Assembly (NCBI GenBank): GCA_017619275.1
Contig: JAFZSR010000100.1
Location: forward strand, 1-64,000
Direction of reading: 5' to 3'
DNA: 64,000 nt
Source of the DNA: Prevotella sp.
Lineage (GTDB): Bacteria > Bacteroidota > Bacteroidia > Bacteroidales > Bacteroidaceae
The notes beneath the pieces were generated by a model. The model saw only the letters and a program-made list of their open reading frames with translations. It had not been told where the DNA came from and ran no database searches. A program made the translations under genes and the position numbers. Each line of letters starts with the position of its first letter. Positions within the stretch are counted from its first letter, which is position 1. Below are positions 34,534 to 42,521 of this stretch, in pieces.

Positions 34534-36803
34534 CGTATGATGTATTTCTTTTTATTGAAAATTGACCATTGACCATTGACCATTGAACGTTGACCGTTGA
34601 ACGATGAACGTTGACCGTTAATGCGGCGGCCCAGGAGGTCGTAGACATAATGGTCAATGGTCAATGGTGAATGGTCAATGTTGAACGTTGCCTGTTCAAC
34701 GTTCATCGTTGATTGTTCAACGTCGAAGAGTTTCCATGCCCCCAGCATGATGTTGGCGGAGTTCTGCGTCTCGGTGATGACGAGGCGATAGTAGCGGTAG
34801 GGCTGGCCAACGTTGGGATTGATGAGGGCGTAGTCGTCGGTGAGCAGACCGGCACGGCGCAGCTCGTCGACGGCTTCCATCAGCATGAGGCCCGTCTGTT
34901 GGCGCGAGGTATCGTGTACGTCATTATTGATGTTGTACTGCTGCGTCCAGTAGGGGTTAAGGACGAACCACGTCTTGTCGAGGGCGGCCAGCTCGGCCGA
35001 GCGTGCCTGTTCGAGGAGCCACTTCGTGTAGCGCACCTGGTGCTCGGTGTCGAGCTTGCCAGAGAGAATCCACTGGGCGAGGTAGCGGATAAAGATGCCC
35101 TTGAACAGTCCGCCATCGTCCTGGTTGTAGTTCTGACGCTCGTTCATGATGCCCTTGGGCGAATACCACTTGCCAAAGAGCAGCAGGTCCATCAGGTCGG
35201 TAGCCGTCTGGCGGTAGTGCTCCTCGTTGGTAATCTTGTAAAGCTCCAGCAAACCGCCCACCCATGTGCCTTGGTTGTAGCTGAAGGTCACCTCGTGGTT
35301 GTCGTTCTGCGGGGTGTCCTTCATCACGCCGTCGGGAAAGCGGCAGTGGTCGCGCATGTATTCATAGATGCGGATGGCCCAGTCGAGGTATTGCTGGTCC
35401 TTCGTGTGCTGGTAGAGGCGTGCGGCAAGAATCATGGCAGGACAATTGGAGCAGGCGTTCTTCGTGGCGCCGTCGCCGTTGATGTTTTTGTTCCAATGGA
35501 TGCCGCCACCGTCAACGTCGTCCCATCCTTTCACAATGTCGTTGAAGAGCGTCTTCACCTGCGTCAGGTACTGGTGGTTCAGGTTGGCATTGGCATCGCA
35601 GGCACGCAGCAGGGCCAGCGCCATCCACTCCATGTCGTCGTAGAAATGGTTGATGAGGGTGTTGCCGTTGCGAAGTCTGGTGCCGTTGACAAGGTGAGTG
35701 AGCTTGGAGAGCACAGCCGACTGTTGCGTGCGATTGTAGCGGTCAACATAGTTGTCGACGCCGTGTGCCGCCCACCAGTAGCCGCCCCAATCCTCGTTGC
35801 GCTTCTTCGGGTCCACGGCCCAGTCGCATATCCAGTAGGTGCCGTTGGCGCTCTGATTGCGCTCCAGCTGCTGCTCGCAGAAGTCCATCATGCGGTCGGC
35901 TATGGAGGCGTAGTTTCCCCCAGCCCCCGAGGAGGCCAACGTGTAGCGCTGCTCGTAGTAGTCGATAGCCATCGAGGCGGCATTGTGCTGGATGTCGAGT
36001 GTGACCCACTGCTCTCCGTCGTTGCTGGCCAACAGCTCCCAGCAGTTGGGACGCATGTCGCGCTGCGCCGAGCTGGTCATGCCAATGGCGTAACCCGTGA
36101 TGGTGGTGGGGTTGTTGAACTCGTATTGCAGCCAAGCGTTCTGCAGACCGTTGTAGCGTGTCTCGCCGTTGAAGTTGTCAATCATCTGGCGGTCGGCATT
36201 CTGTATCTGCGCCATCGTCTTCGGGTCGTTGTCGATGAGATTGCTGATGCTGCCAGCCTTGGCCGAGCCAGTGAGGGTGCCGTTCTCTGTCGTGGCGATG
36301 TTCTCGCCGTCGGTCTGCGGATGGCCGAACAGCTGGAACTCGGCTATCCGCAAGCCCTCGCTGCCCGAGGCGCTCTTCAGCACCAGCTTGAAAGCCGTAA
36401 AAGCAGTGCTGGGGCCGCCGTTCACTTGGCGCTCGCGGTAGCGGCCGGTATAGCTGAGCGAGTAGGTGCGGATGTTCTGCCACGTCACGCCGTCGGTAGA
36501 ACCCAGCAGCTGCAACTGCTTCAGGTCGCAGTTGGCATCGTCGGCGCTCACCACGGAGAAGCCTTTCATCACATAGGGACGGCGTGCCTTGAGGATGATT
36601 TCCTCGGTACCTGCCAGCTGCGGCAGGGTGAAGACAGTGAGGTCGTTCTTGTCGAACAGGGGCGTCAGGTCGGCCTCGAAGCCTACGGCCTCGTAGGTGC
36701 AGTCGTCGGTGATGCTGTAGTCGGCGAGCGTCTTTTGTGCAGCTACGCTGCTATATGATAATTGATAAATGAAAAATGATACGAATGCCAGGAGCTTTTT
36801 CAT
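34530..36803 (-). CDS. GH76 enzyme with N-terminal discoidin-like domain
   Basis: A 757-residue secreted family 76 alpha-mannanase. The N-terminal 275 residues are non-catalytic beta modules (LQLLGSTDGVTWQNI and ITGYAIGMTSSAQRDMRPNC point to one or two F5/8 type C domains). The catalytic alpha-toroid follows, with Asp389-Asp390 in FYDDMEWMALALLRA and GGIHWNKN plus KNACSNCPA. The signal peptide core (FVSFFIYQLSYSS) is encoded by degenerate AAATGAT units. The last 75 residues are largely TTGAACG/TTGACCA repeat translation around a type-A tail (VYDLLGRRI). Start and stop overlap both neighbours by ATGA. It probably differs from the shorter GH76 in substrate binding. Confidence 0.92.
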   Translation of the reverse strand: MKKLLAFVSFFIYQLSYSSVAAQKTLADYSITDDCTYEAVGFEADLTPLFDKNDLTVFTLPQLAGTEEIILKARRPYVMKGFSVVSADDANCDLKQLQLLGSTDGVTWQNIRTYSLSYTGRYRERQVNGGPSTAFTAFKLVLKSASGSEGLRIAEFQLFGHPQTDGENIATTENGTLTGSAKAGSISNLIDNDPKTMAQIQNADRQMIDNFNGETRYNGLQNAWLQYEFNNPTTITGYAIGMTSSAQRDMRPNCWELLASNDGEQWVTLDIQHNAASMAIDYYEQRYTLASSGAGGNYASIADRMMDFCEQQLERNQSANGTYWICDWAVDPKKRNEDWGGYWWAAHGVDNYVDRYNRTQQSAVLSKLTHLVNGTRLRNGNTLINHFYDDMEWMALALLRACDANANLNHQYLTQVKTLFNDIVKGWDDVDGGGIHWNKNINGDGATKNACSNCPAMILAARLYQHTKDQQYLDWAIRIYEYMRDHCRFPDGVMKDTPQNDNHEVTFSYNQGTWVGGLLELYKITNEEHYRQTATDLMDLLLFGKWYSPKGIMNERQNYNQDDGGLFKGIFIRYLAQWILSGKLDTEHQVRYTKWLLEQARSAELAALDKTWFVLNPYWTQQYNINNDVHDTSRQQTGLMLMEAVDELRRAGLLTDDYALINPNVGQPYRYYRLVITETQNSANIMLGAWKLFDVEQSTMNVEQATFNIDHSPLTIDHYVYDLLGRRINGQRSSFNGQRSMVNGQWSIFNKKKYIIR
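34557..34722. repeat. TTGACCA/TTGAACG repeat tract at GH76 C-terminus
   Basis: Two blocks (34557-34620 and 34649-34722) of 7-10 bp units in both orientations, separated by the codons for YVYDLLGRRI. All are in frame and encode NGQRSMVNGQWS and STMNVEQATFN. Confidence 0.88.
36753..36781. repeat. Degenerate AAATGAT units in second GH76 signal peptide
   Basis: About four diverged 7-bp units encode the core FFIYQLSY of the signal peptide. Confidence 0.75.
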
Positions 36804-39052
36804 CTTTCTAATTCTTTTGTGAAGGAATAGGGAGCTGCTTCGGCGCCGATACCACGACGGCGGTTAGGCGTGTCCTGCATCTGGCAAACGATGACGCCGC
36901 CTTTCATCAGGTCACTGTGCTCAAAATAGTTGCGGTCGTAGCTCTGTCCGTTCAGTGTCATGCTGCCGATGTAGGGCTTGTCGGCGTTGCGGGCCTCGAT
37001 GACGAGCGTCTTGCTTTGGGGCAGGTGCACGGTAATCTTATCGAAGTAAGGCGCACCAATGGCATACTGGCCAGAGCCTGGGCAGACGGGATAGAAGCCC
37101 ATTGCCGAGAACACGTACCAGGCTGATGTCTGTCCGTTGTCCTCATCGCCGCAGTAGCCGTCGGGGGCAGCGGTATAGAAGCGGTCCATCACCTCACGCA
37201 CACGCTGCTGGGCCTTCCAGGGCTGTGCAGCCCAGTCGTAAAGATAGATCATGTGCTGGATGGGCTGGTTGCCGTGGGCGTAGTTGCCCATGTTCATAAT
37301 CTGCATCTCGCGAATCTCATGGATGACGCCGCCGTAGTAGCTCTCGTCGAAGAGCGGTGGCACGTTGAACACGGAGTCGAGCATCTGCACGAAGACATCC
37401 TTGCCGCCGATCAGGCGGATGAGACCCTCGGGGTCGTGGAACACCGACCACGTGTAGTGCCAGGCGTTGCCCTCGGTGAAGGCGTCGCCCCACTTCAGCG
37501 GCGAGAACGGACTTTGGAAGGTGCCGTCCTCGTTGCGACCACGCATGAGCTTGCTTTCTTTGTCGAACACATTCTTATAATTCATGGCATGCTGGCGGAA
37601 GGGCTTCAGTTCCTTCTCCTTCTTGCCCAATGCCTTGCCCAGTTGGTAGATGCACCAGTCGTCGTAGGCGTACTCCAGCGTGCGGGCCACGTTCTCGTTG
37701 ATTTTCACATCGTAGGGCACATAGCCGAGACGGTTGTAGTAGTCGAAGCCGAGACGGCCAGTAGAGGATACGTCTGGATGCACGGCATTAGCTCCATGAA
37801 CGACAGCCTGCCAGAGGGTTTCGATGTCGTATGGGGTAACAGTAAGAGGTGAGAGCTTGAGCCAAGCGTCGGCGACGACGGAGGCAGAGTTGTTGCCCAC
37901 CATGCAACCGCGATGGCCGGGACTGGCCCATTCGGGCAGGAAGCCGCTCTCCTTGTAGCAGTTCACCAGCCCTTCCTGCATCTTCTCGTTCATCTCGGGA
38001 TAGACCAGATTGAGCAGGGGGAAGAGACAGCGGAATGTGTCCCAAAAGCCGGTGTCGGTGAAGTAGTAGCCGGGGCAGACCTTGCCCGTGTGGGGGCTGT
38101 AGTGGACTGGGTTGCCATTGGCATCCATCTCATAGAACGAGCGGGGGAAGAGCACCGAGCGATAGAGGCAGGAGTAGAACGTGCGCAGGTGGTCGATGTT
38201 CGGGTCGTCGACCTCGATGCGCCCCAGCACGTCGTTCCAGCGCTGGCGACCGTCGGCACACACTTGGTCGAAGGAACGATTGCCCAGTTCCTTCAGGTTC
38301 TGCCAGGCCTGCTCCTCGCTGATGAACGAGGCTGCCACGCGTGCCACCACCTGCTGGCCACGACGCGTCTGCATCGTTACCACCACACCCTGACGGTCGC
38401 CGTCGGCCCGCTTACTCACCGTGAAGTCGCAGTCGAGCTGAATGACGAAATAGCAGCGGAAGTTCTGCGGAACGCCACCACTGTTCTTTACCGTGTAGCC
38501 CGTGATGGTGCGGCGCGAGGCATCGGCACGTACCACCGAGCCGCCGTCGAAGCCGTCGACCACGATGTTGGCCTGCACCGTCTCGGGAAACGTGAAGCGC
38601 ATCATGGCGGCGCGCTCCGTGGGCGTCATCTCGGCCATCACATCCCAATCAGCCAGATACACCTTATAGTAATAGGGCGTAGCCGTCTCGGCCTTATGCG
38701 AAAACCATGAGGCACGCTCGTCCTCGCCCAGCTGCGGCTTGCCTGTGGTGGCCATGATGGCCAGCTGGCCGTAGTCGTTGATCCACGGCGAAGGCTGGTG
38801 GGTGAGCTTTAGGCCCCTGATCTTGTCCTCGGTGTAGACATACTGCCAGCCGTCGCCCATCTTGCCTGTCTGTGGCGTCCAGAAGTTCATGCCCCAAGGC
38901 AGGGCCACGGCGGGGTAGGTGTTGCCTGTGGAGAGCGAGTGCTTCGACAGTGTCCCCACCAGGGTGCTGACATAATCTACGGGCATCGGCGCGGCCAGCA
39001 TGCTCAGCCCGGCCGTCATTGCTATGCTAAAGAGCCATTTCCTCATAATCAT
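36800..39052 (-). CDS. GH92 exo-alpha-mannosidase
   Basis: A 750-residue secreted family 92 calcium-dependent alpha-mannosidase, typically removing alpha-1,2 or alpha-1,3 mannose side branches. Hallmarks are LTHQPSPWINDYGQ, FDESYYGGVIHEIREM, MGNYAHGNQPIQHMIYLY and the catalytic GYCGDEDNGQTSAWYVFSAM. The start is ATG at 39052 (MIMRKWLFSIAM...) or 39046; the signal peptide is the same. It overlaps the following GH76 gene by ATGA, and it lies 52 bases after the DUF1735 gene. GH92 exposes the mannan backbone for GH76. Confidence 0.95.
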   Translation of the reverse strand: MIMRKWLFSIAMTAGLSMLAAPMPVDYVSTLVGTLSKHSLSTGNTYPAVALPWGMNFWTPQTGKMGDGWQYVYTEDKIRGLKLTHQPSPWINDYGQLAIMATTGKPQLGEDERASWFSHKAETATPYYYKVYLADWDVMAEMTPTERAAMMRFTFPETVQANIVVDGFDGGSVVRADASRRTITGYTVKNSGGVPQNFRCYFVIQLDCDFTVSKRADGDRQGVVVTMQTRRGQQVVARVAASFISEEQAWQNLKELGNRSFDQVCADGRQRWNDVLGRIEVDDPNIDHLRTFYSCLYRSVLFPRSFYEMDANGNPVHYSPHTGKVCPGYYFTDTGFWDTFRCLFPLLNLVYPEMNEKMQEGLVNCYKESGFLPEWASPGHRGCMVGNNSASVVADAWLKLSPLTVTPYDIETLWQAVVHGANAVHPDVSSTGRLGFDYYNRLGYVPYDVKINENVARTLEYAYDDWCIYQLGKALGKKEKELKPFRQHAMNYKNVFDKESKLMRGRNEDGTFQSPFSPLKWGDAFTEGNAWHYTWSVFHDPEGLIRLIGGKDVFVQMLDSVFNVPPLFDESYYGGVIHEIREMQIMNMGNYAHGNQPIQHMIYLYDWAAQPWKAQQRVREVMDRFYTAAPDGYCGDEDNGQTSAWYVFSAMGFYPVCPGSGQYAIGAPYFDKITVHLPQSKTLVIEARNADKPYIGSMTLNGQSYDRNYFEHSDLMKGGVIVCQMQDTPNRRRGIGAEAAPYSFTKELER

Positions 39053-39104
39053 TTCATTCAAATTTTTATGTAAAACGGACAATAGCCATTGTTTATTGTT
39101 GATT

Positions 39105-40187
39105 CTACCACTGAATGGCCTGATCCTCGTTTGGAATCTGCGTGTTCAGCTGACGTTCGAGGGTGAGGATACCCTTGGTGGTGTAGTGCATCGGATAGTT
39201 CTCCACGGAGGTGTAGTCGGTGTAGTCGTACTCGATGCCGCTGATGATGACGTAGTGGTGCAGCAGGTAGGGACGCACGTCGTCGGCCTGCTCGTAGATG
39301 CGGTAGGAAGCGGTGCCGTGCTGCACGAAGTTGTTCTTCTCGGCGTTGTCCGACGAGAGGCGCACGGTGCCTTGTTTGCCGTCGGCCGAAGTGGGAACGA
39401 ACTCGAATTTCACCTTGTAGTAGCGGCGGTCGACGCGTGTCTCGTCGATGTTGCCCATGTAGAAGAACACACTGTTCTCATCCACCACATAGGCACGTGC
39501 CGTCTCCATACCCGTGGCGTTGTTGGGGTCGGCGGCGTTGGTCACGGTGAGCGTGGTGGCCGAGTAGTTGCCCGAATAATCGTTGTAGGGATAGACGCGC
39601 AACATGGCCTTGGCGTAGTTCTTGCGAGGATGGGGCTGATAGCCGCTGGCCGTCTTCACCTCGATGGGCAGCACCCATTTCTCTACCATATCGATGCCCT
39701 TGAAGTCGAAGCTGATGCGCAGCAGACCGATATCGTCGCCGCTCTTCACCGTCACGTTGGCAGGGTACTGGGCGTAGTCGCTCATGTCCTTGTAGTAGAG
39801 GTCGGTGATGTCGGCTCGGTAGGTGGGGCTGCCGAAGCGCTCATAGTTGAGGATGGCGAGTGTGTCGCTGTGACCCACCTGTACGTTGATGTCGCTGCCG
39901 TTGCGGGTGGTGCCGGCCACGATGACGGGGAGGTCGTAGCTCGACTTTCCCTCGCTGCCAAACATCAGCGAGCCGTCGTCATTGTGGCGCGAGTAGGGCA
40001 CATAGACCGCCGTCACACCATTGTCGTTGAGGGGAGCCTTGAAGCTGATATACTTCTCGTACTGCTCGTCCTGCCACTCGTCGTTGCAAGAGGTGAGGGA
40101 AGCGATGGCGAAGAGCAGCAGACCTACTCCCCAGACCCTCCTTGCGAGGGAGGGGAGTATATAGTTGTTTACGTTACAGCTTTTCAT
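39105..40187 (-). CDS. DUF1735/DUF4361-type surface lipoprotein
   Basis: A 360-residue outer-membrane lipoprotein (lipid Cys34 in ASLTSCNDEW), placed where SusE lies in other operons. An Ig-like N-terminal domain (YISFKAPLNDNGVTAVYVPY) and a C-terminal lipocalin-like half (YVVDENSVFFYMGNIDETRVDR) match the DUF1735 plus DUF4361 arrangement of SusCD-linked proteins. It is predicted to bind glycan at the cell surface. The stretch NNYILPSLARRVWGVGLLL in its signal peptide is encoded by a G/C-rich CCCTCCTTGCGAGGGAGGGG repeat at 40124-40160. It is the fifth gene of the mannan operon. Confidence 0.82.
   Translation of the reverse strand: MKSCNVNNYILPSLARRVWGVGLLLFAIASLTSCNDEWQDEQYEKYISFKAPLNDNGVTAVYVPYSRHNDDGSLMFGSEGKSSYDLPVIVAGTTRNGSDINVQVGHSDTLAILNYERFGSPTYRADITDLYYKDMSDYAQYPANVTVKSGDDIGLLRISFDFKGIDMVEKWVLPIEVKTASGYQPHPRKNYAKAMLRVYPYNDYSGNYSATTLTVTNAADPNNATGMETARAYVVDENSVFFYMGNIDETRVDRRYYKVKFEFVPTSADGKQGTVRLSSDNAEKNNFVQHGTASYRIYEQADDVRPYLLHHYVIISGIEYDYTDYTSVENYPMHYTTKGILTLERQLNTQIPNEDQAIQW
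40124..40160. repeat. G/C-rich palindrome in lipoprotein signal peptide
   Basis: CCCTCCTTGCGAGGGAGGGG, a relative of the element at 26145-26266, lies within codons 10-22 of the DUF1735 lipoprotein gene. Confidence 0.75.
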
Positions 40188-40230
40188 ATTCGTCAGGAAT
40201 TAGATGTTTTGTTCTTTTTATGATGTAATC

Positions 40231-40265
40231 ACTCCCATCCCTCACGGGGAGGGGCAGGGGGAGGG
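40231..40265. repeat. G/C-rich palindrome between SusD and lipoprotein genes
   Basis: CCCTCACGGGGAGGGG and a following G-rich run lie 10 bases after the SusD stop codon (minus strand). Confidence 0.65.
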
Positions 40266-40274
40266 CCTTCTTCT

Positions 40275-42491
40275 TTAGTCGTTATACTTCCATCCAGGGT
40301 TCTGCACCAGGTTCTTGTTGCGCTTCAGGTCGGTAAACGAGATGGGCCAGAAGTACATCTTGTCGGTAAACGTAGCCGAGAGGTTGTAGACGGGAATGAC
40401 TTGCATGAACTCGTCTTTGTTCTGTACCGTCTGGAAGACATTCAGGCCGTAGACGCGCTTGTTCTCCTCAACGGGGGCGTCCATCCAGCGGCGCAGGTCG
40501 AAGTAGCGCTTGCCTTCGCCCATGAACTCAATCATACGCTCACGCTTGAGCTTTGCCCGCAGGTCGTCCTTGCTGGTATAGTCGCTCTGCGAGTAGTCGG
40601 GCAGTCCGGCACGGATGCGCACGGGACGTATGCCACGCTTCATCTCGCTTAGGTCGCGGCCCTTGATGGTGATGGCGTTGCCCTTCCAGTCGGTCTGCTG
40701 ATAGCTGTTGCCCTCGGTCAGCTCGTTCAGGCATTCGGCATACATCAGCAGGATGTCGGCGTAGCGGATGGCTGGCTCGAACTTCACGTGGATGTGGCCG
40801 TAGGAGCCGCCGCCACTGGGCTGAGCATCAAAATAGTCCTGCGGATGATAGTATTTCTTCACACCGATGCCGGTGCGCAGATAGGCAAACGAGTTGCGGT
40901 AGCCGTCGGAACCACTGCGGTAATAAGTCACCTGACGGTTGTGGTCGGTGGAAGAGCTCTTTCCTAACTGTTCCCAGATAGTGCCGTTGTAAGCCACAGA
41001 GGCATAGAAGCGCGGCTCACGAGCACAGTATTGGTGCGACACGTTCATACGCTGCTGGTTGCCCACGCTGCGGTTGGTAGGGTTGACCAGCACCTCGGGA
41101 TATGCGTCGTTCTGAGCCTCGCTGCGACTGATAAAACCAGTGGCGCGATCGCGGTCGTTGCCAGGGTTGTCGACGGTGGCAACACCCGGCTGGCGCCATT
41201 CGCGGTACATGCCGTCCACGTCGGAGCCGTCCTTCATATAATAGGTGTCCACCATCTTTTGCGTCAGACCGTGCGTATTCCAGCCGTTCAACGACGTAGG
41301 CATGGCATGACCAACGAGCGATGCGATGCCGTTGTCGTGGTCGCCCAACTCGATGTTGCCACGGGTGAAGATAAGTTCCGGGTTGCCGGCAGCACTGGCC
41401 ACGCCGTTGAACAGGTTGCGATACGACAGGTAGGGGTCGATGTTCTTCCAGCCTTCGGGCCAATTCTTGTCGGAGAAGTCCTCGTCATACGGAGGAGTAA
41501 CGGTGACAGGACGGTCGTCGGTGGCCACGTCGTTGAAAGGCTCGGTGTAGAGCTGGTAGACGTTGAGGTCGATGACGTCTTTGCAGGCGGCAGCGGCGCG
41601 TGCCCAGCGGGTCTCGTCGTAGGTGAGCGAGAGTAGGGGAGTGCCGTCGAAGTTCTTCAGCTGCTTGGCCACGTCGTCGGTGACGTTTGCAGGGTGATGG
41701 CCGTTCTGCAGCTGACCGTTGGCCAATGGGCTGGCGGCGTAGGTCAGCACGATGGCGCGGGTGGCCAAGGCGGCGCCGATGGTGGGACGCATCACGTTGT
41801 TCTCATCGCGGCGCAGGCTCTTTAGCTCACGGGTGGCCTGCAGCATCTGGTCGGCAATGTAGGTGGCGCACTCCTCGTAGGTGGAGCGCGGCGTGGCCAA
41901 CTCGTCGTAAGCCAGCGTATAGTCGGCACCCTCATCGGCCATGATGGGCACAGGACCGAACTTGCGCAGCAGCAGCCAGTAGTAGTAGGCGCGGACAAAG
42001 CGGGCCTGACCTCGGTAGTCCTCCACCTCGTCGGCACTCATGGCCTTGTTGCGGTCGATGTTGTGGATGAAGATGCTGGCCTGATAGATGCCCTGATAGC
42101 AGCGCACCCAAGCGTTCTGTCCCTCGCTCTCGTCGTAGTTGCCTTCGTGGAAGGAGTTATAGGAGGCGTAGTCGGCATCCTTGGAGTCGCCGAAGCTGTT
42201 GTCGCGGTCGCCGTAGTACATGTCGTCGGCAAAGTTGAAGGGATTCCATGCACTGCCGTCGGCACCGGTGGCGCCCTTCGAGCCTACCTCAATGTTACAG
42301 CCGTTGAGGAAGGAATAGGCATGTGCCAGCCACTGGTCGCATTGAATCCTGTCGGTGAAGACACTTTCCAGCGTCTTGCGGTCCTCGAAGTATTTGTCGC
42401 TGTCCAAGTCGGTGCAGGAGGTCGGCACTGCGACGAAGCCGCAGCTTGCGCAAAGTGCACCGAGGAAAGTCTTGATATTATTCGTTTTCAT
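40275..42491 (-). CDS. SusD/RagB family glycan-binding lipoprotein
   Basis: A 738-residue SusD homologue, the lid of the SusC transporter. It has a lipoprotein signal (VAVPTSCTDLD, Cys26), SusD-like TPR helices (ARFVRAYYYWLLLRKFGPVP) and the conserved C-terminal block (RMIEFMGEGKRYFDLRRWMD). It is longer than the usual 500-650 residues because of extra loops in the middle. The first ATG is at 42491; the earlier in-frame start would be TTG and was rejected. It follows SusC by 30 bases. It should capture mannan fragments at the cell surface. Confidence 0.94.
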   Translation of the reverse strand: MKTNNIKTFLGALCASCGFVAVPTSCTDLDSDKYFEDRKTLESVFTDRIQCDQWLAHAYSFLNGCNIEVGSKGATGADGSAWNPFNFADDMYYGDRDNSFGDSKDADYASYNSFHEGNYDESEGQNAWVRCYQGIYQASIFIHNIDRNKAMSADEVEDYRGQARFVRAYYYWLLLRKFGPVPIMADEGADYTLAYDELATPRSTYEECATYIADQMLQATRELKSLRRDENNVMRPTIGAALATRAIVLTYAASPLANGQLQNGHHPANVTDDVAKQLKNFDGTPLLSLTYDETRWARAAAACKDVIDLNVYQLYTEPFNDVATDDRPVTVTPPYDEDFSDKNWPEGWKNIDPYLSYRNLFNGVASAAGNPELIFTRGNIELGDHDNGIASLVGHAMPTSLNGWNTHGLTQKMVDTYYMKDGSDVDGMYREWRQPGVATVDNPGNDRDRATGFISRSEAQNDAYPEVLVNPTNRSVGNQQRMNVSHQYCAREPRFYASVAYNGTIWEQLGKSSSTDHNRQVTYYRSGSDGYRNSFAYLRTGIGVKKYYHPQDYFDAQPSGGGSYGHIHVKFEPAIRYADILLMYAECLNELTEGNSYQQTDWKGNAITIKGRDLSEMKRGIRPVRIRAGLPDYSQSDYTSKDDLRAKLKRERMIEFMGEGKRYFDLRRWMDAPVEENKRVYGLNVFQTVQNKDEFMQVIPVYNLSATFTDKMYFWPISFTDLKRNKNLVQNPGWKYND

Positions 42492-42521
42492 AATCTTCAA
42501 AGTTCAATGGTAAATGTTCAA

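Noticed and set aside
34713-36758. A 681-codon open frame on the plus strand
   Set aside because: Antisense to the GH76 gene with visible catalytic motifs; a shadow.
42492-42500. TTG start for SusD three codons upstream
   Set aside because: The ATG at 42491 gives a standard lipoprotein signal and better matches usage in neighbouring genes.
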